Below, in pieces: positions 25,241-34,163 of a stretch of DNA of 64,000 bases. Within the stretch, counting starts at the first letter, position 1. Each line of letters starts with the position of its first letter. This stretch comes from Planomonospora sp. ID82291 (lineage in GTDB: Bacteria > Actinomycetota > Actinomycetes > Streptosporangiales > Streptosporangiaceae). Location: assembly GCF_015711645.1 (NCBI RefSeq), contig NZ_JABTEX010000002.1:186001-250000 (forward strand). Direction: 5' to 3'. The notes under the pieces are model-generated. The model had not been told where the DNA came from and made no database searches. It saw nothing but the letters and a program-made list of their open reading frames with translations. A program made the position numbers and the translations under genes.

Positions 25241-28234
25241 TCAGGCTTGAGCACCCCCGAGGAAGGCGCGCACCTCGTCGATCTCGGGGACGCCGAGCTC
25301 CTCGTAGAGCCCCAGGGCCGAGCGCCCGTGCTCACGCGCTCGGTCGCCCTGCCCGAGGCCGAGGTGGGCCCTGGCCAGGCCGTCGTGTGCCCGGGCCTGC
25401 TCGGGCCGGTTGCGGGCCGCACCGGCGAGGGCGAGCGCCGCGGTGTGCTCGTCGACCGCCCGCGCCGGATCGCCCAGCGCCAGGGCCGCCTCGCCCAGCC
25501 CGTTGAGGGCCGAGGCCTCGTCACCGCCGTTGCCCATGGCCCGGTAGAGCTCCCCGGCCCGGCGGTGGCGGGCCATCGCCTCCTCGGCCCTGCCCTGGTG
25601 CCGCAGGGCCGAGCCGAGGTGGTTGAGCACCCGGGCCTCGCCGAGCCGGTCGCCCTCCTTGCGGTGCAGGGCCAGTGCCAGGTCGAGGTGGCGCCGGGCC
25701 TCCTCGTGGCGGCCCGTCTGGACCAGGATCCTGCCGAGGTCGGCGAGGACGAACCCCTCCCGGGGCCGGTCGCCGGCGATCCGGGTGAGGTCGAGCGCCT
25801 CCCTGAGGCACCGCTCGGCCTGCGTGCTCTCCCGGCGGCGCCAGGCCACGTTGCCGAGCGCGTTGAGCGCGAGCGACCGCTCGTGCGGGTCCTCGCAGAC
25901 CGCGAGCGCCTGGTGGGCGAAGGACTCGGACCGCTCGTAGTCGCCGCGCCGCCAGTGGGTCCAGGACAGGTCGGCCAGTGCGCGGCCCGGCGGCATGGCG
26001 CGTTCCCCGAGCGCGCGGCTGCGCTGCAGCGCGATGGTGTGCAGGGTCAGGGCGTCGTCGTGGTGGGCCCGGCGGTCGAGATAGGGGCTCAGCGCCACGG
26101 CGAGGTGGCTGATGCACACCTCGGGCCCGTGGACCACGGTCGCGATGATGTTGGCGCGCTCGGCGTCGAGCCAGCCGATGGCCTCGGCCGCGTCGCCGAC
26201 GGGCTCCACGGGGGTGAGCTGGGGCGGCGTGTTCGGCCGGTCGGGGATGCTGTGCGGGAACAGCCGCAGGACCGCCGAGCGGGACCGGTGCAGGTAGTGC
26301 AGGAGCAGCCGGATGAGCGCCCCGCCGTCCGCGTCGTCGTTCGTGCCGCCGTCCGTGCGGTGGTTCGTGCCGCCGTCCGTGCGGTGGTTCGCGTCGCCGT
26401 CCGTGTCGCGGCCTTCGGCGAGGGAACGGGCGTGCTCGCGCAGCAGGTCGTGGAGGGTGTAGCGGCCGGGCTCGTGCTGCAGGAGCATGTGCGCGTCCAG
26501 GAGGCTCTCCAGCAGCTCCTCGGCCTCGACCGCGGAGACGCCGGCGAGGGCCGCCGCGGCGTGCGGCTCGATGTCCCGGCCGGGGACCGTCCCGAGCAGC
26601 CGGAACATCCGCCGCTCCGCCGTACCGAGTTGCTCGTACGAGACGGTGAACGCCGCCCCGACGCTCCGCTCGGGCGTCGCGAGCTCGGCGAGCCGCCGCC
26701 GCTCGTCGTGCAGGCGGCCGGCCAGGTAGGACACCGTCCAGCGGGGCCGGTGCTGCAGCCGCGCCGCGCAGATCCGGAGGGCGAGCGGGAGATGCCCGCA
26801 CAGCTCCAGCACCCGGCGTACGGCCTCCGGCTCGGCGGCGGCCCGCTCGCCCACGATGCTCCCGAAGAGCGCGACGGCGTCGCGGGGCGGCAGCACCTCC
26901 ACGGACAGCGCGTGCGCGCCGTCCAGGCCGATCAGCCGCCGCCGGCTGGTGATCAGCAGGAGGCTCCCGGAGGCGCCGGGGAGCAGCGGACGCACGTGCT
27001 CGCCGTCCGCCGCGTTGTCGAGGACGGCGACGACGCGGCGTCGCGCCAGCTCGGCACGCCACAGGGCGCTCCGCTCGCTCTCCGCCGTCGGGATGTCGGT
27101 CAGGCCGAGCTGCCGCAGCAGGGCCTCCAGCGCGGCGGAGGCCGGGAGCGGATCCCGGCCCGCGGCGTGCGCCCGCAGGTCGATGAAGAGTTGGCCGTCA
27201 GGGAAGCGGTCGGCCAGGCGGTGGGCGGCGCGGACGGCGAGCGTGGTCTTGCCGATGCCGGCCATGCCGTCGATCGTCACGATCGGACTCCGCCGTTCCG
27301 CGACGAGCCGGTCCAGTTCGGCGGTACGGCCGGCGAAGTCGGGGATGTCGTAGGGCAGGAAGTTCGACCGGGCCCTGCCCACGTCCCTGCCCGCGTCCGT
27401 GTCTTCGGCTGTGTCCCCGGTCCCGGGTCCGGCCTGGGTCTCGGGTCTGGTCCCGGTCTCGGTCCCGGGTCCGGCCTGGGTCTCGGGTCTGGTCCCGGTC
27501 TCGGTCCCGGCCTGGGTCTCGGGTCTGAGGGCGGGGGCGTCGGTCAGGACCGCCCGCTCCAGCGCGGTGAAGGCGCGGCCGGGGTCGAGGCCCTGTTCCT
27601 CGGCCAGAGCCGTACGGTACGACCGGGCCGCGGCGAGGGCGTCGGCCTGCCGTCCGGAGCGGTGCAGGGCCAGGACGAGCTGGCCGACGAGCCGTTCCCG
27701 CAGCGGCTGGGCCGCCACGTGACCGGCCAGCTCGTCGAGCACCCGGTGGTGATGCCCCGCGTCGAGCTCGGCCTCCATGAGGCGTTCGACCGCGCTCAGC
27801 CGCCGGTCGTCCAGCAGCGCCCGCGCGCCCCGCGCATAGGCGGCGTGCACGTCGGCCAGGGCGTCGCCGTTCCACAGCTCCAGCGCGTCCCGGAACCGGC
27901 CCGCCGCGACCAGTTCGGTGAAGTCCTGCACGTCGAGCCGGCCGGGCCCGGGAATCGCGACGTAACCGCCCGGCCGCGTCTCGAGGACGTCGTCGGCGCC
28001 GATCCCGCGGAGCGCCCTGCGCAGGGCGGTGATCGCGGCGTGGATCTGCGACCGTGCGGTGTCGGGGCGGTCGTGCCCCCACATGGCGTCGATCAGCCGC
28101 TCCATGCCGATCACCCGGCCGGCGTTGAGCAGCAGGTGGGCGAGGACCGCGCGATGCCGTGGAGCGATGCCCCGCACCGCTTCACCGTCGGCGAGCACCT
28201 GCACCGGCCCCAGGAGCGTGAAGCGGATCTCCAC
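25241..28234 (-). CDS. AfsR-like SARP regulator (BTAD, NB-ARC, TPR)
   Basis: 997 aa from GTG 28234, preferred because GAAGGG lies six bases upstream; ATGs at 28249 and 28255 overlap or precede that site. Order: SARP winged helix (about 1-95, RFTLLGPVQV, SQIHAAITALRRAL), BTAD (about 95-240), a repeat-rich RPETQAG linker, NB-ARC ATPase (GMAGIGKTTLAVRAA; VAVLDNA), winged-helix and TPR repeats to the end. It is an AfsR-type activator that switches with nucleotide state. It is divergent from the small monooxygenase-like gene at 28427, its nearest candidate target. Confidence 0.88.
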   Translation of the reverse strand: MEIRFTLLGPVQVLADGEAVRGIAPRHRAVLAHLLLNAGRVIGMERLIDAMWGHDRPDTARSQIHAAITALRRALRGIGADDVLETRPGGYVAIPGPGRLDVQDFTELVAAGRFRDALELWNGDALADVHAAYARGARALLDDRRLSAVERLMEAELDAGHHHRVLDELAGHVAAQPLRERLVGQLVLALHRSGRQADALAAARSYRTALAEEQGLDPGRAFTALERAVLTDAPALRPETQAGTETGTRPETQAGPGTETGTRPETQAGPGTGDTAEDTDAGRDVGRARSNFLPYDIPDFAGRTAELDRLVAERRSPIVTIDGMAGIGKTTLAVRAAHRLADRFPDGQLFIDLRAHAAGRDPLPASAALEALLRQLGLTDIPTAESERSALWRAELARRRVVAVLDNAADGEHVRPLLPGASGSLLLITSRRRLIGLDGAHALSVEVLPPRDAVALFGSIVGERAAAEPEAVRRVLELCGHLPLALRICAARLQHRPRWTVSYLAGRLHDERRRLAELATPERSVGAAFTVSYEQLGTAERRMFRLLGTVPGRDIEPHAAAALAGVSAVEAEELLESLLDAHMLLQHEPGRYTLHDLLREHARSLAEGRDTDGDANHRTDGGTNHRTDGGTNDDADGGALIRLLLHYLHRSRSAVLRLFPHSIPDRPNTPPQLTPVEPVGDAAEAIGWLDAERANIIATVVHGPEVCISHLAVALSPYLDRRAHHDDALTLHTIALQRSRALGERAMPPGRALADLSWTHWRRGDYERSESFAHQALAVCEDPHERSLALNALGNVAWRRRESTQAERCLREALDLTRIAGDRPREGFVLADLGRILVQTGRHEEARRHLDLALALHRKEGDRLGEARVLNHLGSALRHQGRAEEAMARHRRAGELYRAMGNGGDEASALNGLGEAALALGDPARAVDEHTAALALAGAARNRPEQARAHDGLARAHLGLGQGDRAREHGRSALGLYEELGVPEIDEVRAFLGGAQA

Positions 28235-28426
28235 GTATCGCCCTTCCATCGTCATCGCATCGGGAACCTATCAATCCGGACGGACATCCTCGTTCCCGTC
28301 AGTACGACGGCACGACAACGGCGGCAGCCGGCCTCGATCCTCCTGCTGACCGCCGTGACCAATCTGTTCAACCGCCTCAACACCCCCGTCCGGCAGACCG
28401 CCGGCAGCCGGTGAAGGAGTCCTCCC

Positions 28427-28717
28427 ATGTCCGTCCTCCGGTTCCACACCTACGCGGTCGACCCCGCCGACCTCGAGGAGTTCCTGGCCCGCCGGGCCTT
28501 GCTGATCGGCACCGTCCGCGAGACGCATCCGGGGCTGACGTCGGCCCTGCTGGTCGAGCTGGACGACGGCACGTACAGCGACACCTGGCGCTGGGAGAGC
28601 GAGACCCGGATGGGTGCCGCGCTCGCCGCCATCGCCACCTTCCCGGAGGCCCCGCTGACCATGGCGCTCACCAGGGACCCGACGGCGCAGAACGGCCGGG
28701 TCGTCGACGAGCGCTGA
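28427..28717 (+). CDS. Antibiotic-biosynthesis-monooxygenase-like small protein
   Basis: 96 aa. ATG 28427 has GAAGGAG upstream. The sequence begins SVLRFHTYAVDPADLEEFLA and continues LIGTVRETHPGLTSALLVEL, DTWRWES, which is the ABM ferredoxin-like dimeric alpha/beta barrel. Such proteins are cofactor-free monooxygenases or scaffold proteins. It shares its upstream region with the SARP regulator gene. No other biosynthetic genes are nearby, so its substrate is unknown. Confidence 0.7.
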   Translation: MSVLRFHTYAVDPADLEEFLARRALLIGTVRETHPGLTSALLVELDDGTYSDTWRWESETRMGAALAAIATFPEAPLTMALTRDPTAQNGRVVDER

Positions 28718-29060
28718 GCCTCCGCCGGAACGGCGCCGCCACGGCACCCGCGATCGGCGCTCCGATCCCCACGGCGGACCGGTGTCCGAGGGAACTCCTG
28801 TTTCGCACGGGATGTCTCTCGTCCTATGCCCGGGGGTGCAAAGCGCCTCAAATGGTGCCGTTGCGGAGATGAATGCTTGGACATGCGGCAATCGGATAAT
28901 TCATCATAGTCACATATCAAGTCGCCTTATTTCTCCCAATAGAGGAGCCCGTTAAACTCTTTGATGATCTTTCGTGTCAAGAGTTGACGTTCATTGCCTT
29001 ATGCGGGGTGATCGGATGTAGGCTTATGGCCGATGCCGTTCAAGATCATGGGACGGGGCG
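28718..29060. other. Unusually AT-rich intergenic region upstream of the TIR-kinase gene
   Basis: From about 28850 to 29030 base composition drops well below the surroundings (runs such as ATAATTCATCATAGTC). No coding frame is convincing. TTGACG at 28984-28989 is a good -35 hexamer, with GGTGAT 17 bp downstream as a weak -10. AT-rich flanks are typical Lsr2-binding sites and island edges. No repeat matching the tRNA-Arg end was seen here. Confidence 0.5.
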
Positions 29061-31826
29061 ATGACGGGTCGCTGGGATTTCTTCGTCTCCTACACAAGTG
29101 CGGACGCGGCCTGGGCGGAATGGATCGCCTGGCAGCTGGAGGCCGCCGAGTACCACGTCCTGCTGCAGCGATGGGACATCCTCCCGGGGAATCACTGGCT
29201 GGCCGACATGGAAATGGGCGTCAGGAAGGCCGAGCGCACCCTCGCGGTCCTGTCGGAGGATTATCTGGAGTCCGACTACGGAAAAATCGAGTGGACCGCG
29301 GCGCTGCGGGCCGACCCCGGCGGATCCGGCCGGAAACTGATTCCGATCAGGATCACCGAATTCCGTACGCCCACCATCCTCGGCGGAATCGTCTGGGTCG
29401 ACCTGGTGGGGCTCGTCGAGGACGAGGCGCGTCACCGGTTGCTGGCCGCGATGGAAGAGGTGCGCTCGGGCCGGGCCAAGCCCTCGCAGAGCCCCGCTTT
29501 CCCCGGAGTCTCGCCCAGCCGCGTCCCCGGACGCGATCTCTACCCGCCGACGCCTCCGCCGTCGTTTCCCGGGTCGGGGTGGAAGACCGGGGGCTCCGGC
29601 CCTGTGACCCCCCTGGTCTTCCGCCGGTGGAACCCGGAGCGGGCGATGCCGCTCACGGAGTCGGATCCGCCGAGCGCCGGCGCCTACACTCTGCGCCACC
29701 GCCTCAGCCTGGGCGGTGACAGTACGGTCTACCTGGGCGAGGACGACGCGGGAAAGCCGGTCGCGGTGAAGATGCTGCACCGGCACCTGCGGGACGACGA
29801 GGAGACCCGGGCGCGTTTCGCTCGGGAGGCCGCCCACGGCCGTGCCGTTCGCAGCGCCCACGTGCCCGCCGTGCTGGCCGCGGACCTCGAAGCGGTCCGG
29901 CCCTACCTGGTGACCGAGTTCGCCGACGGGCCGACGCTCGGCGAACGCGTCCGCCGGCGAGGACCGTTCAGCGGGACCGCCCTGCGTCAGCTGGCCGTTC
30001 ACCTGCTGACCGCTCTCGGGGACCTGCACCGGGCCGGGATCGCACACGGTGACCTGAGCCCGGCCAACGTCATCCTCTCCAGCAGCGGTCCGCAACTGAT
30101 AGACCTCGGCGCGTCCCGAACCGCGCGGGAGGCGCAGGCGTGGCGGCCGGCCGGAACCGTCTGGCTTCTCGCCCCCGAACGGTGGCAGGGCGGACGGGCC
30201 GCCGCGGCGGCCGACGTGTTCGCCTGGGGATGCCTGGTCGCGTACGCCGGGACCGGGCGCCGGCCGTTCCCCGGGGAGAGCGAACCCGAGCTGCGCCGTT
30301 CGATTCTGCGGGGCGCGCCCGATCTGACCGGTCTCGACGGGGCGATGCACGCCGTGGTGGAGGCCGCTCTGCACCGGGATCCCGCTGCCCGCCCCACCAT
30401 CGTGGAGCTCTCCGCCCGGTTGAACGCGCCCGCCGACCCGGCCGCGCCGCCCGCTCCGCCGGAACGGACGACCGAGCGGATCGGCCGCAGGACCGTCCTG
30501 GGAACCGCGGCCGCGGCCTTGGCCGGCCTGGGACTGGCCGCCGACTCCGTACCCCCCGCGCCCGGCCTGCGCGGTGACCGGGAGAGCCAGGCGAACGCGG
30601 TGGCGGCGAGGGCCGATGGTCTGCGGGCTGACGACGCGGCGCTGGCGCGCAGGCTGGACCTGGCCGCCTACCTGATACGGCCCACCCCCCTCACCCGGGC
30701 CAACCTGCTGCGGCATTCCCCGGTCAGGACGTTGGAGGGCCATGCCGCTCCGGTGAAAGGGCTGGCCTTCCATCCGGTGAGCGGCATGCTGGCCAGCGCG
30801 GGTTCGGACGGGACGGCCAGACTGTGGGACATCCCGGGCCGCGGCCTCACCCCGGTGATGCTGAGCAACGGCGCGGAGGTCCTGAGCGTCGCGTTCGGCC
30901 CCGGCGGCACGCTGCTCCTCGGCGGCGCGGACGGCCGGGTGACGGTGGGCGACGTCCGGAAAGGCGCCTGGAGGCCTCGGCGGTTCGAGGCCCACGAGAG
31001 GGGGTCGCAGGTGCTGCGGCTGCGGTTCAGCCGGAACGGCCGCCTGCTGGCCACGGCGGGGTCCGACGGTGTCGCCAGGATATGGAACCCCGCCGACCTG
31101 ACCAGACCGCTGAGACAGGTGATGCATCACGCGGCCCCCGCACAGCCACCCCCGTATGTGTGGGGGGTGGCCTTCTGCTCGGCCGACCGGGTGCTCGTGA
31201 CGGCGGGAGACGCCGAGGACGGACCCCTGATCAAACTGTGGCGTCTCGACGATCTCGACCCCGGCCGCCCCGACCCGGCGCCGGTGGAGGAGCCGGTCCT
31301 GCGCGTGCCCGGTAAATTCGGGTACATCGGTGACATCGCGCATGACCCCGGAGACGACCGCGCCGTGGCGGTGGTCAGCAGCGAGATCGGCGGACGCAAT
31401 CCGGTACGGCGCCTGCGGATCACCGACCCCTCGGGTCCGGGTGATCCCGTGGACGAGTTCGGCGGCTTCGACAGCCGCACCCGTGAGACCAACCATTCCG
31501 TGTCGTTCAGCCCGGACGGCGCCATGCTCGCCACCGGGAACGCCGGCGACGGACACGCGACGGTGCGGTTGTGGGCGCTGGAGGACACCGTTGTCTCCAC
31601 GCCGTTGTCCGGCCATCGGGGGCCCGTGTGGAGCACGGCGTTCGGTCCCGGCGGGAAGTCGCTGGCTGCGGGGGGCGACGACAAGATCGTATACCTGTGG
31701 GACATCGACCCGGATGCGGTGCTGACACGACTGTACACCTCGCCCTCCGCGCTGCCCTCGGCCGCCTTGTGGCACCAGGAGTTCCCCTCCGTCCCCCATC
31801 CCGGCCTTACCGGTAGGCCCCGATGA
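29061..31826 (+). CDS. TIR - protein kinase - WD40 fusion protein
   Basis: 921 aa. TIR domain (about 4-135): DFFVSYTSADAAWAEWI and SDYGKIEWTAAL, with E77 in the position of the catalytic Glu of NAD-cleaving TIRs. After a Pro-rich linker, a kinase domain (about 208-460): Gly-loop LSLGGDSTVYLG, K237 (VAVKM), catalytic loop H329-G-D331-LSPAN336, D348-L-G, LAPERW. The HRDLK Arg and Lys are replaced by Gly and Ser. R476-R477 then a hydrophobic helix (about 478-500) give one membrane pass. A WD40 propeller (about 550-900) fills the rest. ATGA overlap with the next kinase gene. Probable signalling/defence sensor; activity not proven. Confidence 0.85.
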   Translation: MTGRWDFFVSYTSADAAWAEWIAWQLEAAEYHVLLQRWDILPGNHWLADMEMGVRKAERTLAVLSEDYLESDYGKIEWTAALRADPGGSGRKLIPIRITEFRTPTILGGIVWVDLVGLVEDEARHRLLAAMEEVRSGRAKPSQSPAFPGVSPSRVPGRDLYPPTPPPSFPGSGWKTGGSGPVTPLVFRRWNPERAMPLTESDPPSAGAYTLRHRLSLGGDSTVYLGEDDAGKPVAVKMLHRHLRDDEETRARFAREAAHGRAVRSAHVPAVLAADLEAVRPYLVTEFADGPTLGERVRRRGPFSGTALRQLAVHLLTALGDLHRAGIAHGDLSPANVILSSSGPQLIDLGASRTAREAQAWRPAGTVWLLAPERWQGGRAAAAADVFAWGCLVAYAGTGRRPFPGESEPELRRSILRGAPDLTGLDGAMHAVVEAALHRDPAARPTIVELSARLNAPADPAAPPAPPERTTERIGRRTVLGTAAAALAGLGLAADSVPPAPGLRGDRESQANAVAARADGLRADDAALARRLDLAAYLIRPTPLTRANLLRHSPVRTLEGHAAPVKGLAFHPVSGMLASAGSDGTARLWDIPGRGLTPVMLSNGAEVLSVAFGPGGTLLLGGADGRVTVGDVRKGAWRPRRFEAHERGSQVLRLRFSRNGRLLATAGSDGVARIWNPADLTRPLRQVMHHAAPAQPPPYVWGVAFCSADRVLVTAGDAEDGPLIKLWRLDDLDPGRPDPAPVEEPVLRVPGKFGYIGDIAHDPGDDRAVAVVSSEIGGRNPVRRLRITDPSGPGDPVDEFGGFDSRTRETNHSVSFSPDGAMLATGNAGDGHATVRLWALEDTVVSTPLSGHRGPVWSTAFGPGGKSLAAGGDDKIVYLWDIDPDAVLTRLYTSPSALPSAALWHQEFPSVPHPGLTGRPR

Positions 31827-33982
31827 GCGCCGGGAGCAGCGAGGAACGGCCGGGCACCCCGCTCCGGCAGGACGATCCGGAGGACATCGGCCCGTACCGG
31901 CTGCTGCGGCGTCTCGGCGCAGGCGGCATGGGCACGGTGTACCTGGCGAGCGCACCGGACGGGCGGCCGGTGGCGGTGAAGGTCGTCCATGAGCATCTGG
32001 CCGAGCGGTCCGATTTCCGATTGCGGTTCGCCCGCGAGATCGCCAACACGAAGCTGCTCCGGAGCCCTCACACGCTCACGCTGGTGGAGGCCGACCACAC
32101 GTCACCTCGCCCGTATCTGGTCACCGAGTACGTGGCGGGCCCGACCCTCGCCCAGGAGATCGAACGTCTTGAACGCCTGCCCGCGCCTAGGCTGAAGCGG
32201 CTCGCCGTCGACCTGCTCCGGGGCATCATCGAGTTCCACCGGCTGGGAATCGCCCACCGCGACATCAAGCCCTCGAACATCATCTTGTCGGCTCACGGAG
32301 CCTGCATCATCGATCTCGGGCTCGCGCGCAGTCTGCGTGATCCGCTCGATCTGACCCGGGGAGAAGGCCAGCCGGGCACACCGCAGCTCATGGCGCCCGA
32401 GCAGTGGGACGGTACGGAACCGCGGCTCGCCACGGACGTGTTCGCCTGGGGAGTGGTCGTCGCCTTCGCGGGCACCGGGCGCTGGCCCTTCTCCGGTACG
32501 AACGAGCACGAACTCCGGCACGCCATCATGAGCGCCCCCCCGGAACTCCGGGGGCTGGATCCGCACCTACGGGCGCCGGTGGCCCGATCGCTGGACAAGG
32601 CGGCAGAGAAACGTCCCGACCCGGCGGAGCTGCTGCGCGGGATCACGCGGACGAGGACGGCGACGTACGCGGCCTGGGCGGCTCTGGGGTCGGCCGGATC
32701 ACTCGTGGTGGCGGTCACGCAGGGCGTGCTCCTGGGATGGCACGAGGCCCTGCCCTACGGGACGCCGGCCCTGGTGTCGCCTGCGCTGGCGATCTTGGCG
32801 GTGGGTGCGCTGCTGGCGGTCTACTGCCGGCTCGCCCCACCGGAACGATCCGCCCCCGGCCCGCCGGAACCAGCCGCGAGGTGGGAGGCGCACCTGCGCG
32901 CTCCGGCGCTGCTTCAGCCGTTGCTGTGCGCGGCCGTCACCGGTGCGGTGGCGGCGGCCGGATTCGGCTGGGGGTACGGGGCGATCGTCGGGCTGGTGCT
33001 CGGAGCGGGGGCCGACCGGAGGGTGTGCGCCCGCGGCCTGTGGCCGATCACGCTGGGTCCGGTCCCACCGGAGAGGGGCCGCAAGGTCGTCGCCTTCGGA
33101 CTCGCGGCCGGAGCGGGGCTCCTGGTCACGGTCGTGTCCGGTCACCTGATCGCAGGAGCGATGGTCGCCGTAGGGGCCGGAGGCGTCGCGGCATGGCAGA
33201 CCATCCTGGCTCCTTCCATCGCGGTGCCCGACGCCCGGCCGGCCCTCCACCGTGACGCGCTGCTCTCCTCGGTGGGGGCGGCCCTCCTGGCCGTGGTGTC
33301 GGGAAACGCGGCCGGCACGGTCTTGTTCGTCGCGGCCACGTTCATGGGGGGCTTCGAAGGCTTTTCCATCCGCAATCTTCCCGGCTCGGGGGAGATGTTC
33401 GACCAGTTTTCCGAAATGGCGCGGGAAGCGTGGTTCGCGGTGGGCGTGGAAACGGGGATCTGGTATCTCCTGACCAGTGCCACCGCCAGGTTCCTGGTCG
33501 CCCGGGGATGGCTTCTCCTTTTCTCCGACGAGCACCGCCCGGCGCCGGCGGTGGTGCCGTCCCTCCCGTTCCGGGGTGCCGTGGGGGCGGTGATGGCGCT
33601 GTCGATGATGGCGCCGTACCTCGTTCACTCCCTACCGCCGGTCGATGCGTGCGACGGTTATCTGGGGCGTCGCCAGCGGGTCGGAGAGCTGCAGCGGGAC
33701 TTTCGGGAGGGCATGCCCGTCCAGATCGTTTCCCCGGGTGGTTCTGCGAGCTTCAGACTCCGCTGGTCGTCGGACCCGGCGTGCGCCTGGGCCCTGATCA
33801 CGAGCCCACAGGTCCGGACGCGGGTATGGCTGGAGCGGATCACCCGCGAGGGGAGCGCGCTGCTGGGATCCCGTGACGTCCTCGACGGTTCGCATACCGG
33901 TGCATATGCATTCAATAAAGGGCGTATCCGCGCTTGTGGCAGGATGTCGGGCCGCACCGAATGCACGGCGTGGGTGCCGTAG
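31823..33982 (+). CDS. Ser/Thr protein kinase with polytopic membrane domain and extracellular tail
   Basis: 719 aa. Kinase domain (about 24-280) is canonical: GAGGMGTVYLA, K53, H145-R-D147-IKPSN, D164-L-G, MAPEQW. About six or more membrane helices follow (from about 280 to 610). The C-terminal ~110 residues hold four Cys and the block VWLERITREG ... RACGRMSGRTECTAWV, which aligns with the C-terminal module of the phospholipase at 34164. The start overlaps the TIR-kinase stop (ATGA), so the two kinases are made together. Likely a transmembrane signalling partner. Confidence 0.88.
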   Translation: MSAGSSEERPGTPLRQDDPEDIGPYRLLRRLGAGGMGTVYLASAPDGRPVAVKVVHEHLAERSDFRLRFAREIANTKLLRSPHTLTLVEADHTSPRPYLVTEYVAGPTLAQEIERLERLPAPRLKRLAVDLLRGIIEFHRLGIAHRDIKPSNIILSAHGACIIDLGLARSLRDPLDLTRGEGQPGTPQLMAPEQWDGTEPRLATDVFAWGVVVAFAGTGRWPFSGTNEHELRHAIMSAPPELRGLDPHLRAPVARSLDKAAEKRPDPAELLRGITRTRTATYAAWAALGSAGSLVVAVTQGVLLGWHEALPYGTPALVSPALAILAVGALLAVYCRLAPPERSAPGPPEPAARWEAHLRAPALLQPLLCAAVTGAVAAAGFGWGYGAIVGLVLGAGADRRVCARGLWPITLGPVPPERGRKVVAFGLAAGAGLLVTVVSGHLIAGAMVAVGAGGVAAWQTILAPSIAVPDARPALHRDALLSSVGAALLAVVSGNAAGTVLFVAATFMGGFEGFSIRNLPGSGEMFDQFSEMAREAWFAVGVETGIWYLLTSATARFLVARGWLLLFSDEHRPAPAVVPSLPFRGAVGAVMALSMMAPYLVHSLPPVDACDGYLGRRQRVGELQRDFREGMPVQIVSPGGSASFRLRWSSDPACAWALITSPQVRTRVWLERITREGSALLGSRDVLDGSHTGAYAFNKGRIRACGRMSGRTECTAWVP

Positions 33983-34083
33983 TCGCATTAGCCGATCTTT
34001 AACCACGGATGGGTCGATGCTGTCAATATTCGGGGCCGGCATGGATCGAATGTCGAACAGGCCATACTTTCATGACCGATGGC

Positions 34084-34112
34084 TTGAGTCCCGGCGGATC
34101 GGCTGATATAGA
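34084..34112 (+). promoter_or_regulatory. Promoter of the phospholipase gene
   Basis: TTGAGT (34084-34089) and TATAGA (34107-34112) with a 17-bp spacer form one of the best sigma-70-type promoters in the window. Predicted transcript start is near 34119, leaving a ~45-base leader with GAAGGAG before the ATG at 34164. The secreted effector can thus be transcribed separately from the kinase pair. Confidence 0.6.
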
Positions 34113-34163
34113 TTAATCGCGGTACACGGCGTGTCGTGCATCGATTTCGGCCGAAGGAGAAAA

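Noticed and set aside
25115-28414. Very long plus-strand frame opposite the SARP regulator
   Set aside because: It is the antisense shadow of the regulator: composition is Val/Gly/Arg-rich with no domain, while the minus-strand product has complete SARP, NB-ARC and TPR motifs.
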